From contig JAUTCQ010000006.1 in the NCBI GenBank assembly GCA_030673845.1, positions 1-64,000 on the forward strand: 64,000 nucleotides of DNA, given 5' to 3'. The position numbers were made by a program, and so were the translations under genes. Shown here piece by piece: positions 36,776 to 44,983 of the stretch. Positions within the stretch are counted from its first letter, which is position 1, and the number at the start of each line of letters is the position of its first letter. The notes below the pieces were generated by a model that was given only the letters and a program-made list of their open reading frames with translations, ran no database searches and was not told the origin of the DNA. This DNA comes from Verrucomicrobiota bacterium JB022 (GTDB lineage Bacteria > Verrucomicrobiota > Verrucomicrobiia > Opitutales > Oceanipulchritudinaceae).

Positions 36776-37999
36776 CTAACGTCGTCGACTGCCGATGCGG
36801 ATGCGGCGGTCGATGGTGTTGTCTTCTGCTTCCTTTTCCTCCACGCGGGGGGGAGGGGTGTAAACGACTTGCGGGGGTGTGGCGCGGGTAGGAGTAACGA
36901 CAGGGGTGGTTTCGCGCACTTGGGAAAAATCGCGTTGGGTGGCGCGCGGGGCGTCAGCCAGCTCGCGCAGGCGCTTCAGCTCAGCCGTCTGGCGGTCGAG
37001 GGTGGCCTGCAGCTCGGTCAGCGCCTGGCGGGCCTGATGGCGTTCGCTTTCGACGCGCGCAAGGCTTTCGGCGAGGGTCACGTTGCGCCCGGTGGCTTCT
37101 TCGCGGGCCAGTTGTTCGACGCCCAGCTCGGCTTCCAGCTTGGCCAGCTTGTCGAGCATCTCCTGCGGTGCGGTCGCCTTTTGTTCGCGCAGGCGGTTGA
37201 CCTCGGCCTGCAGGGCGGAGCGTTCCTGGATCAGCACGTCCACCGTCTGGTTGAGGCCCTGGATGCGTTTCTGAGCGGCCTCCAGCTCTTGCGTGCGCTC
37301 GGCGAGGCGGGCTTCCGTCTGCTGCAGGATGTCGCCGAGCTGGCGCAGGCTGTTTTGCAGACTGGCGATCTCCTGATCGGCGCTGACGGTGGGGAAGTCA
37401 GGCGAGGCGAAGCGCAAATCGCCCTCCACCGTTACAAAGTCGTCCGCCTCCTGGCTCCAGAACACGAGCTGGAACGAGCCTTCTTCGACCGTTGGGGTAG
37501 CGCGGATGTATTCTTGGCCTGCGACGAGTTCACCTGCCGGGTCTTCGAGCCAGAGGTAGAGCCAAGCGGCCTGATAACCACTACCGAGGGCTTCGCCCTT
37601 GAGCGGCAAGAGCAACTCGAGCACGTCGGTCTCGCCGGCGGGGCGGTCGACGATCTCCAGCTCGGCGGGGACATCGGTGCGCTGCGTCATCCAGTAGGTG
37701 GCGACGCGGAAGCGGTCGAGCGCCACTTCCCCGAGGTCGGCCACCTTGGCGTAGCGGGTGCCGCCGCGTTTGGCTGCCATCGTGCCGTCTGCCTTTTTGC
37801 GCAACATGAGCGAGCCCGAGAGCACGAGGCCTTCCGCCGCCTCCGGCTGCACCGCAGCATCGGATTGCGTGACGACGCCCTCGAACACGAGCGGATAGCC
37901 CGGCGCTTCGAGGTCGATCGGTTGCGCGGCGAGGCTCGGCAGGCCCACAAGGGCGCCTGTCGTCACCGTAATCTGCCAAAGTCTGGCCACCGACTGCAT
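36776..37999 (-). CDS. Exported coiled-coil protein of unknown function
   Basis: A 407-residue protein. A signal peptide is likely (LWQITVTTGALVGLPSLAA). Residues about 25-205 form a beta-rich domain with YLVFEG/WLYLWLED-type strands. Residues about 210-355 are a long coiled coil (SLQNSLRQLGDILQQTEARL, LAERTQELEAAQKRIQGLN). The C-terminus is Pro/Thr-rich and then very basic (RRIRIGSRRR). It could be an envelope scaffold. The start at 37999 is preferred; the frame remains open to 38479 but that part is antisense to the DUF2236 gene. Only 21 bp separate the two divergent starts. Confidence 0.75.
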   Translation of the reverse strand: MQSVARLWQITVTTGALVGLPSLAAQPIDLEAPGYPLVFEGVVTQSDAAVQPEAAEGLVLSGSLMLRKKADGTMAAKRGGTRYAKVADLGEVALDRFRVATYWMTQRTDVPAELEIVDRPAGETDVLELLLPLKGEALGSGYQAAWLYLWLEDPAGELVAGQEYIRATPTVEEGSFQLVFWSQEADDFVTVEGDLRFASPDFPTVSADQEIASLQNSLRQLGDILQQTEARLAERTQELEAAQKRIQGLNQTVDVLIQERSALQAEVNRLREQKATAPQEMLDKLAKLEAELGVEQLAREEATGRNVTLAESLARVESERHQARQALTELQATLDRQTAELKRLRELADAPRATQRDFSQVRETTPVVTPTRATPPQVVYTPPPRVEEKEAEDNTIDRRIRIGSRRR

Positions 38000-38020
38000 G
38001 CTTGCTAGTATTGTACCGGG

Positions 38021-38911
38021 ATGAGCGCTGTCCACCGCAATATGGAAACCCCCGCCGACGGGGCAGAGTTGCCAGACTGGGTTTTTGGGCCCGGCTCCGC
38101 CATGTGGGAGGTGGGGCGCGAGCTGGCGCTGCTGGTGGGCGGGCCGGCGGCGGCGACCCTCCAGACGGCGCACCCGGGCATCGCCCTCGGGGTGGCGCGG
38201 CACTCCCGCTTTCGCGAAAACGCCTTCCACCGCCTGCGTCATACGCTCACGGCCACCTGGACAGTCGGCTTTGGGACGAAGGCGGAGGCGGCGCGCGTGC
38301 GGGAAGAGATGGCGGCGATCCATCGGCGCATTACTGGGCCGGAGGGGGCGCGTCGCCCGCAGGTGCAAGACCCGCGCGAGGGGCAGCCGGACTTTCCGCT
38401 GGGGCAAGACCACGAGCTGCAGTTCTGGGTGCTCGCAACGTTGATCCAAGGCAGTATCGAGGGTTACGAGCGGGTCCACGGCTCCACGACGCCGGAGCTA
38501 CGCGAGCGGTATTATCGCGAGATGCAGACCTTCGGCACCTACTTCGGGCTGCCGGAGCGGTACGGCCCGCCGGATTGGGAGGCCTTTCAGGTTTATTACC
38601 AGCGCATGATCCACGAGCCGTGGATGGCCAGCTTGCCAGAGTGCTCGGAAATCGCCGAAGCGGTGGCCTTGCCGCCCAAGCCGTGGTGGGCCTGGCTGGC
38701 GATGCGGCCCAACCGCTTCCTGCTGGCTGAATTCCTGCCGCGCCCGCTCGATGCCAAGCTGGGCTTCTCGTCCACTCGCTGGACGCGTTTCCAGCGCCGC
38801 GTGCTCGACTGGCTGCTGCCGCGCATGGTGCCGCTGCTACCCGCCCCCTTGCGCTACCCGCCGCATTACCTGAAGGCACGCAAACGCGCGAAACGGGCGG
38901 GGCAGATGTAG
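38021..38911 (+). CDS. Oxygenase MpaB-family (DUF2236) protein
   Basis: A 296-residue DUF2236 member, the family of latex-clearing oxygenase and fungal MpaB. The diagnostic words are QTAHPGIALGVARHSRF, the LQFWVLATLIQGSIEGY helix, and YYREMQTFGTYFGLPE. These helical proteins bind haem b through a conserved His; several cleave polyisoprenoids or oxidise side chains, but the substrate here is unknown. No signal peptide. An alternative Met lies 7 codons downstream (METPADG, 38042); using it would leave more room for the divergent promoter. Confidence 0.85.
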   Translation: MSAVHRNMETPADGAELPDWVFGPGSAMWEVGRELALLVGGPAAATLQTAHPGIALGVARHSRFRENAFHRLRHTLTATWTVGFGTKAEAARVREEMAAIHRRITGPEGARRPQVQDPREGQPDFPLGQDHELQFWVLATLIQGSIEGYERVHGSTTPELRERYYREMQTFGTYFGLPERYGPPDWEAFQVYYQRMIHEPWMASLPECSEIAEAVALPPKPWWAWLAMRPNRFLLAEFLPRPLDAKLGFSSTRWTRFQRRVLDWLLPRMVPLLPAPLRYPPHYLKARKRAKRAGQM

Positions 38912-38916
38912 AGCGC

Positions 38917-39564
38917 CTAAAACAATTCGGCCTGCTGGGCTTGGGTGGTGATCCAGCGCTCCGGTTCGAGCAGGCAGGGGAGCAGGTCGGGGTGGTCGCC
39001 GAGGTCTTCGAGGGCAGCGCAAAGCACCAGAGCGGAGGCAAGCGCATCGTAGAGCGCGCAGTGCGGGCGGCTGCGGTCGGGCGGGCAATGGGCCGCCACG
39101 AGCGCTTCGAGTTGGGCGTCGAGCCCGTGCGCGGTCACGACTTCGCAGACGCCGTGGCTGGCGAGTTGGGGCCAGCAGGCGCGGGCCAGTCGCAAGGTGC
39201 AGAGCCACGGAGCCCAATCGGGTTGTTCGCCGGCGCTGCCCCAGTGCGGCACAAAGGGCGGGAAGGCCCAGTGGTGCTTCAGGAGTCGGTGCTCGACCCA
39301 GCAGTTATGGGCGGCAAACACCCCCGTGCGTCGCCAGTCGACGAAGCGCTGGTAGTCGTCGGCAAAGGGCGCTTGGCCGCTCAATTGGGGGGCGCGCAGG
39401 CCGTGGACCATCGAGTCTGCCGCCGGGATGTCGGCCAGCGGTGCGCAGAGGCGGGTGGCGGAGGAGACGACTTGCCCATCCTGCACGGTGGCCACGCCGT
39501 ATTCGATCACCCCGTAGCGGGGGTGTCCTTCGAAGTCGATCACGTGGATGGGCGGGAGGCTCAT
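38917..39564 (-). CDS. DEDD-family 3'-5' exonuclease
   Basis: A 215-residue DnaQ-like exonuclease. ExoI motif is VIDFEGH (Asp and Glu), ExoII is AAHNCWVEHRLL where a Glu replaces the usual Asp spacing, and ExoIII is RPHCALYDALASA (His and Asp of DEDDh). The FEGHPRYGVIEYGVA start is typical of a proofreading-like subfamily found as stand-alone genes. It would degrade single-stranded DNA or RNA ends. The end meets the DUF2236 gene tail to tail 5 bp apart. The start at 39562-39564 (MSLPP) is chosen because the upstream frame overlaps the terminator and the PEP-CTERM gene end. Confidence 0.82.
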   Translation of the reverse strand: MSLPPIHVIDFEGHPRYGVIEYGVATVQDGQVVSSATRLCAPLADIPAADSMVHGLRAPQLSGQAPFADDYQRFVDWRRTGVFAAHNCWVEHRLLKHHWAFPPFVPHWGSAGEQPDWAPWLCTLRLARACWPQLASHGVCEVVTAHGLDAQLEALVAAHCPPDRSRPHCALYDALASALVLCAALEDLGDHPDLLPCLLEPERWITTQAQQAELF

Positions 39565-39623
39565 GAACTCAACGCGCACCTTAGGGCAAGGGCGTGTCGG
39601 GTGGCAAGGTTGGCGGTAAGCAC

Positions 39624-39650
39624 AAAAAAGCCGCCCGTTTCCCGGCGGCT
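39624..39650 (-). terminator. Terminator of first PEP-CTERM gene
   Basis: On the minus strand AGCCGCC...GGCGGCT forms a 7-bp stem followed by six T. An almost identical terminator ends the sister gene at 40466-40491. Confidence 0.85.
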
Positions 39651-39676
39651 GAAAGGTGGGCCGATCTGGCTGCGCT

Positions 39677-40285
39677 CTAGCGGGAGCGGCGGCGGAGGGC
39701 GACGAAGCCCAGCACGCCCAGCCCCGCAATGGCCGCATAGGTCGAGGGCTCGGGGACGACTGGCGAGTAAAGCGTGGCGGCGTTCGAGATCACACTCCCA
39801 TCACCACCAGATATCAGATATACCTCGTAGCTACCGTCGGTGAAAGTCTCGGAGATTACGCCGTCGTTTGAGATCGTGCCTCCGGCAAAGCGAATCGTGT
39901 CGCCTTCCGTGAAGGTGCCGCTGTAAGTCATCCCGAACCAAATGAGCCCCCCTTCATTCAGAAGGCTGAAATCGTTGTTTGTATAAAAGCCGCCACTGGC
40001 GCCCAGGAATGAAACCCCTGCTTTGTCACTACTCCAGGCGGAAGCATCGCCCGCGACAGATGAAGTATCTGCTTGGAAGCTGGGCATTTGCCCCACGGCT
40101 ATGCCAATGCCGATGAACAGATCATTCATGATGCTGGTGTCGGGTAAAACCCACTCGATCGCAGGCAGCGTGATGTTCAAGGGGCTGCCGTTGCCGCCGG
40201 TAAACTCGACGTTGATGGCCGCATGAGTGGCTGATGCGGCTGAAGCCCCGAGGGCGCTCAAGAGGAAAAATCGGTGTAGAGACAT
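39677..40285 (-). CDS. PEP-CTERM sorting domain protein, paralog A
   Basis: A 202-residue secreted protein with a signal peptide (FFLLSALGASAASATHA), a beta-rich body of about 155 residues (VEFTGGNGSPLNITLPAIEW, ASGGFYTNNDFSLLNEGGLIWFG) and a C-terminal PEP-CTERM anchor: VPEPS, a hydrophobic helix and RRRSR. Such tails are cut and re-anchored by exosortase for display or release with exopolysaccharide. The exosortase itself is not in this window. Paralog B at 40518 has the same domain order, so this is a tandem duplication. Confidence 0.92.
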   Translation of the reverse strand: MSLHRFFLLSALGASAASATHAAINVEFTGGNGSPLNITLPAIEWVLPDTSIMNDLFIGIGIAVGQMPSFQADTSSVAGDASAWSSDKAGVSFLGASGGFYTNNDFSLLNEGGLIWFGMTYSGTFTEGDTIRFAGGTISNDGVISETFTDGSYEVYLISGGDGSVISNAATLYSPVVPEPSTYAAIAGLGVLGFVALRRRSR

Positions 40286-40465
40286 ATTCAGAAGGCAGAT
40301 GTAGGTTGATGTGCTGCTGCGCGCGGCTTGAGGGCATCCACGACGCGGCGTTAGAAAATATCAGTCGATCATGGCGGTGATGGCAATAGCGATGACAACT
40401 GCCGTTATGAATTTATTGCGGCGTGTTTGCACGACGGAGCCTCAGGGTCGATCGCGCCAATGCAC

Positions 40466-40491
40466 AAAAAAGCCGCCCGTTCCCGGCGGCT
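40466..40491 (-). terminator. Terminator of second PEP-CTERM gene
   Basis: Minus-strand stem AGCCGCC/GGCGGCT followed by a run of T. The copy is nearly identical to 39624-39650, including the flanking GTGCA and CTGCGCTC words. Confidence 0.85.
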
Positions 40492-40517
40492 GAAAAGTGG
40501 GTCGATCTGGCTGCGCT

Positions 40518-41132
40518 CTAGCGGGAGCGGCGGCGGAGGGCGACGAAGCCCAGCACGCCCAGACCCGCAACGGCTGCGTAGGTCGAAGGCTCGGGGACGA
40601 CGGGGGAGGTTGGCGCGGCCGTTCCCGAAACCACTGCTCCAGAAAGCCCGGAGATCAGGTATACCTCGTAGTTTCCGTCGGCAAAGGATTGGGCGACGCT
40701 GGAGGTGTTTGAGATCGTGCCCCCAGCGAAGTTGACGGTGTCGCCGTCAGCAAACGAGCCGGTAAAGCTCATGCCAAACCAGATAATGCCCCCGGCGTTC
40801 AGGGGATCGAAGTTGTTGTTCACATAGAAGTTAGCGTCAACAGGGGAGAAAGAGATCTCCTCATTGTTGCTGCTCCAATCAGCGCTATCGCCACCAGTCG
40901 AGGCGTCCGCACGTGCCATGCTTGGCGTTTGCCCCATCTGAATGCCGATACCAAAAACAGAAGAATATGCATTCATCCCGCTGGCATCCGGGAGTTCCCA
41001 CTCAATAGCGGGAAGCGTAATGCTGAGAGGGCTGCCGTTGCCGCCGGAGAATGCGACGTAAACGGCGGCATGCGCGGTGGGCAGAGCGGTGATGGCGGCT
41101 GCGGCAGCCAGAATGAGTTGCGCGTGAGACAT
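40518..41132 (-). CDS. PEP-CTERM sorting domain protein, paralog B
   Basis: A 204-residue sister of the neighbour at 39677. The signal peptide is LILAAAAAITALPTAHA. The body keeps YVAFSGGNGSPLSITLPAIEW, NFYVNNNFDPLNAGGIIWFGM and NYEVYLISG. The C-terminus is again VPEPSTYAAVAG...RRRSR. The coding tail and terminator are far more alike than the bodies at DNA level. I start at 41132, where the signal peptide begins; the frame is open to 41270. Both genes have separate terminators and so separate control is likely. Confidence 0.92.
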   Translation of the reverse strand: MSHAQLILAAAAAITALPTAHAAVYVAFSGGNGSPLSITLPAIEWELPDASGMNAYSSVFGIGIQMGQTPSMARADASTGGDSADWSSNNEEISFSPVDANFYVNNNFDPLNAGGIIWFGMSFTGSFADGDTVNFAGGTISNTSSVAQSFADGNYEVYLISGLSGAVVSGTAAPTSPVVPEPSTYAAVAGLGVLGFVALRRRSR

Positions 41133-41259
41133 GAGTCGAGAGGCCTTGGAAAAGGTTGATTGAGATCGAGTCGAGTGAAGAGCCCTGTCGGCTCTCCGTG
41201 ATAACGGCATAGGCTCTTGACCGGAGTGCAACACCATAAGCCGCCTGCGACTGACTATC

Positions 41260-41688
41260 TTACAGCGCATTTGCCCGGAAGACCTTCAGCAGGTCATCGC
41301 GGGCAGCGGTTTGCGGCTGTTGCTGGAGCCAGAGGGCGATCTTGCGCTCCTTGGGGGCGGCGAGGACTTCGGCGAGGCGCTGGGCGCGGTAGGTGCGCGT
41401 CACTTCGTCGGCCAGCATCAGGTCGCGCAGGAGCGTCTCGACTTGTTCGGGCATGAGGTCGTCGCGCGCGATGGACTTGAGGGCCGCGAAGTCGGGAGCC
41501 TCACCGGTCGATTCCTGCAACCAGAGGCCCACTTCGCGCTCTTCCCAAGAGAAGTCGGGGTCGTCGATCGAGACGCCGGTGGGGGCCTGGTGCATCCCGA
41601 GCGAGGCGAGGAAGCCGAGGAAAAAGGCGCAGCCGACGGATGCCAGCCAGGCCACGAGATACATGAAGACGGTGAGGTAGTGGCGCAT
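41260..41688 (-). CDS. Small membrane-anchored protein of unknown function
   Basis: A 142-residue protein with one N-terminal membrane helix (YLVAWLASVGCAFFLGFLASLG) and a charged helical cytoplasmic or periplasmic body rich in Leu, Ala, Arg and Glu. LWLQESTGEAPDFAAL and LWLQQQPQTAARDDLL look like two related helical units. It lies 12 bp after the DUF5069 stop on the same strand, so it is probably co-expressed. No family recognised. Confidence 0.72.
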   Translation of the reverse strand: MRHYLTVFMYLVAWLASVGCAFFLGFLASLGMHQAPTGVSIDDPDFSWEEREVGLWLQESTGEAPDFAALKSIARDDLMPEQVETLLRDLMLADEVTRTYRAQRLAEVLAAPKERKIALWLQQQPQTAARDDLLKVFRANAL

Positions 41689-41700
41689 CGGAGCGGCGGC

Positions 41701-42267
<567 letters not shown>

Positions 42268-42387
42268 GCCGGGCAGTCTGGCGATGCGCGGGCGCGAGTA
42301 AAGGCTGGAAGGCAGGGAGATCGGTGAGCGCGGCCACACTCCAGCATTGCCAGCGGCCTCACGTGGCGTCTTGATCCTGCGATTGTC

Positions 42388-43497
42388 GTGGTGACCTTTC
42401 TCGCATCCAACGCCCGCCGCATCGTGATCAAGATCGGCACGAACACGCTGACCCAAGGGGGCCGCGTGATGAATCAGGACTGGCTGCAGCGCCTGTGCCT
42501 CCAGGTGGCCGAGCTTCGCCAGCGCGGGCTGGAGATCGTCATCGTGAGCAGCGGGGCCATCGGCCTCGGCATGGGGCGGTTGGGGCTCAAGCGCCGCCCG
42601 CGCAGCCTCAAGCAGCTCCAGGCCTGCGCCGCCATCGGCCAAAGCATCCTGATGGAGCACTGGTCGCGCGCCTTCGCCGAGCATGGCGTCACCTGCGCCC
42701 AGGTGCTGCTGACGCACGAAGACGTGAAGCACCGCGAGCGCCATGTGGCCGTGCGCGAGACGCTGGAGCAGCTACTGCGCTACGGCGTGGTGCCGGTGAT
42801 CAACGAAAACGACACCGTAAGCACCCGAGAGATCAAGTTTGGCGACAACGACCTGCTGAGCGCACTGACCGCCAGCCTCACGAGCGCCGACCTGCTGGTG
42901 ATCCTGACGACCGCCCCCGGCCTGCTCGACCTCAAGGGCACGGGCGAGCTGGTGCCGGTGGTCGAGACGATTACGCCTGAGATCGAGGCCATGGCCGGCG
43001 GCAGCGTTACCGAAACGAGCGTCGGCGGCATGATCAGCAAGATCCAGGCGGCCAAGGTGGCGACGGGTAGCGGCTGCGGCGTCTACATCGGCGACGGCAC
43101 CGACCCGGTGATCCTCATGCACCTCGCGACGGGCCGCGCGGTGGGCACGTTCTTCCTGCCCAACAGCCTGGAGCTGGATTCCCGCCAGCGCTGGATGGCC
43201 TTTTTCCAACGCCCCCGCGGCCACGTGACTATCGACGAGGGCGCGATCCGGGCCTTGCGCGAACAGGGCGTGAGCTTGCTCGCCAAGGGCGTGACCACGG
43301 TCGAGGGCGCCTTCCTCGAAGGCGAAGTCATCGACATCTGCAACCCCGAAGGCCGCGCGATTGCCCGGGGGGTCAGCAACTACTCCGCCCACGAGCTGAT
43401 GGCCGTCCTCGGCCAGAAGATCGAAGCCATCGAGCCGCTCTACCCCGACAAGCACCGCTACGAAGTCGTCCATCGTGACCACCTGGTGCTGCTGTAG
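42388..43497 (+). CDS. proB: Glutamate 5-kinase with PUA domain
   Basis: A 369-residue enzyme that phosphorylates L-glutamate in the first step of proline synthesis. The amino-acid kinase domain has VIKIGTNTLTQGG, IVSSGAIGLGM, QACAAIGQSILM, PVINENDTVS, FGDNDLLSA and the SVGGMISKIQAAKVAT loop. The C-terminal PUA domain (GHVTIDEGAIRALREQGVSLLAKGV) follows, as in most bacterial ProB. Two GTG codons at 42388 and 42391 are possible starts; no ATG is suitable. The partner proA is not in this window. Confidence 0.96.
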   Translation: MVTFLASNARRIVIKIGTNTLTQGGRVMNQDWLQRLCLQVAELRQRGLEIVIVSSGAIGLGMGRLGLKRRPRSLKQLQACAAIGQSILMEHWSRAFAEHGVTCAQVLLTHEDVKHRERHVAVRETLEQLLRYGVVPVINENDTVSTREIKFGDNDLLSALTASLTSADLLVILTTAPGLLDLKGTGELVPVVETITPEIEAMAGGSVTETSVGGMISKIQAAKVATGSGCGVYIGDGTDPVILMHLATGRAVGTFFLPNSLELDSRQRWMAFFQRPRGHVTIDEGAIRALREQGVSLLAKGVTTVEGAFLEGEVIDICNPEGRAIARGVSNYSAHELMAVLGQKIEAIEPLYPDKHRYEVVHRDHLVLL

Positions 43498-43530
43498 GGC
43501 GGATGGCGCTCGGAGGAGTGTAGGAAATTG

Positions 43531-43564
43531 ATTGAGCCGCAGATGGACGCAGATTTGCGCAGAT
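43531..43564 (+). repeat. Left 34-bp inverted repeat of the toxin-antitoxin cassette
   Basis: ATTGAGCCGCAGATGGACGC begins this arm. It matches the reverse complement of 44204-44237 at 33 of 34 positions. The word belongs to the dispersed family also seen at 9412 and 9598. Confidence 0.85.
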
Positions 43565-43605
43565 GCGGGGGCGCAGGTTGACTTGACCAAGTCGGGCCTC
43601 TGACT

Positions 43606-43866
43606 ATGCTCGTAGATTATATGCCGATGACAAAAGAGCAGGTTTTAGCCGAAGTGCTGCAATGGTCTGATTCCGACCGTGAAGAGCTTCTGGTTGCACT
43701 CGATGAGAGCCTGCATGGCGAGAGTTCCGACGAGATCAGCGACGCTTGGAAAGCGGAAATCGTCCGACGGGTGGAGGATATCGAGGCTGGCCGAGCCACG
43801 CTGTATCCGGCTGATCAAGTCTTTGATGAACTTAGAGCCGAGCTTCGCAATGCGCGTAACGATTGA
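43606..43866 (+). CDS. Antitoxin, addiction-module component family
   Basis: An 86-residue (or 79-residue) acidic protein of the addiction-module antitoxin family (TIGR02574-like). MTKEQVLAEVLQWSDSDREELLVALDESL is the typical start of such proteins (residues 8 onward), followed by DEISDAWKAEIVRRVEDIEAG. It should bind and neutralise the overlapping ParE/RelE-like toxin and repress the operon. The family start suggests the ATG at 43627; ATGs at 43606 and 43621 are also in frame. The pair is enclosed by 34-bp inverted repeats. Confidence 0.85.
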   Translation: MLVDYMPMTKEQVLAEVLQWSDSDREELLVALDESLHGESSDEISDAWKAEIVRRVEDIEAGRATLYPADQVFDELRAELRNARND

Positions 43867-44140
43867 TGCACGTGCGCGTGCCGAGCTGCAGGAAGCGGCA
43901 AGATATTATGATGGATGTGAGGCCGGTCTCGGCGATCGTTTTGCGGCCGCCGCTCAACTGCAGCTGAGGAAGATCGAGTTGAGCCCGTTTCAGTACCGCA
44001 GTTGTGCAGCAGGATGTCGCATCAGCCGCATCCAAGCCTTCCCCTATAGCATTATCTATCAGCTGAGTAATGATCGGATTCTGGTGGTTGCTTTCCTGCA
44101 CCACTCTCGGCGTCCCGGTTATTGGACATCACGCCTTTAG
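43850..44140 (+). CDS. ParE/RelE-family toxin
   Basis: A 96-residue toxin of the ParE/RelE superfamily. The fold words are IDARARAELQEAARYYDGCEAGLGDRF (long N-terminal helices), ISRIQAFPYSIIYQLSNDRILVVAFLHHSRRPGYW (C-terminal sheet). The HHSRRPGYW tail is the usual end of plasmid-stabilisation toxins and includes the basic residues needed for target contact. It would inhibit gyrase or cleave mRNA; the sequence does not settle which. It overlaps the antitoxin gene by 17 nt, which ensures coupled translation. The frame is intact. Confidence 0.88.
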   Translation: MRVTIDARARAELQEAARYYDGCEAGLGDRFAAAAQLQLRKIELSPFQYRSCAAGCRISRIQAFPYSIIYQLSNDRILVVAFLHHSRRPGYWTSRL

Positions 44141-44203
44141 CATCCGCGTAAATTTGCGTTTCATCCGCGGCTAAAAAACACCGCTCCGCCACTCCGCCCA
44201 CCT

Positions 44204-44237
44204 ATCTGCGCAGATCTGCGTCCATCTGCGGCTCAAT
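44204..44237 (-). repeat. Right 34-bp inverted repeat of the toxin-antitoxin cassette
   Basis: The reverse complement of this arm differs from 43531-43564 at one position. A second, shorter relative is at about 44141-44176, between the toxin stop and this arm. Confidence 0.85.
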
Positions 44238-44260
44238 TACCCGCCTTTTCTGCCTATCCC

Positions 44261-44983
44261 CTACAGTCCCCAGACGTCTTTGAACGCCTGTGCTTGGCGG
44301 CGGGAAATCTCGACTTCGGTGCCGCCTTGCAGGGTGACTTTGAGGTTGCCGCTGAACCAGGGCTCGATGCCGTGGATCCACTCGATGTTGATGAGCTGGG
44401 CGCGGTTGGCGCGGAAGAATTTTTGCGGGTCGAGGCGCTTTTCCATCGCAGTGAGCGAGCGGTAGAGCAGGGGGGCCTCTTCGTCGAAGTGCACGCGGGT
44501 GTAGTTGCCTTCGCTTTCGAGCAGGCGGATGCGTTTGACTTCGACCAGCCAGCAGCGTTCGCCTTCGCGGATGAAGACGCGGTCTTCGGGGGCGAAGGAC
44601 GCCGGGGCGGTCAGTTGACCGGGGGAGGGGTGATGGCCGTCCTGCACGCGCTCGAGGGCGGTGGCGAGGCGGTCGGGGTCGATGGGCTTGAGCAGGTAGT
44701 CGAGCGCATTGACCTCGAAGGCCTTGAGCGCGTACTCGTCGAAGGCGGTGGTGAAGATGACGCGCGGCACGGGCGGCTCCAGTGATTGGAGGAGGTCGAA
44801 GCCCGTTTCCTCCGGCATCTGGATGTCGAGGAAGAGCAGTTCGGGGTTCAGCTCGGCGATGCGCTCGCGGGCTTCGGCGGCGTGGCTGGCTTCGCCCACG
44901 ATCTCCACTTGCGGGTGGGCCTGCAGGAGGCGGCGCAGTTGGTTACGCGCGAGGCGTTCGTCGTCAACGATGAGAGCTTTCAT
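44261..44983 (-). CDS. LytTR-family response regulator
   Basis: A 240-residue regulator with an N-terminal receiver (phosphoacceptor D53 in LLFLDIQMPEETGFD, TTAFDEYALKAFEVNALDYLLKPI) and a C-terminal LytTR DNA-binding domain (VFIREGERCWLVEVKRI, GNYTRVHF, FFRANRAQLINIEWI). LytTR members bind direct repeats and control adhesion, virulence or metabolism genes. Its start overlaps the end of the histidine kinase by 20 bp; the two form a tightly coupled two-component pair. Targets are unknown. Confidence 0.94.
   Translation of the reverse strand: MKALIVDDERLARNQLRRLLQAHPQVEIVGEASHAAEARERIAELNPELLFLDIQMPEETGFDLLQSLEPPVPRVIFTTAFDEYALKAFEVNALDYLLKPIDPDRLATALERVQDGHHPSPGQLTAPASFAPEDRVFIREGERCWLVEVKRIRLLESEGNYTRVHFDEEAPLLYRSLTAMEKRLDPQKFFRANRAQLINIEWIHGIEPWFSGNLKVTLQGGTEVEISRRQAQAFKDVWGL

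Noticed and set aside
38000-38479. N-terminal extension of the coiled-coil protein
   Set aside because: It is antisense to the DUF2236 gene and a signal peptide starts at 37999.
42268-42744. N-terminal extension of the DUF5069 protein
   Set aside because: It overlaps proB in antisense and the domain starts at MSDAPLG.
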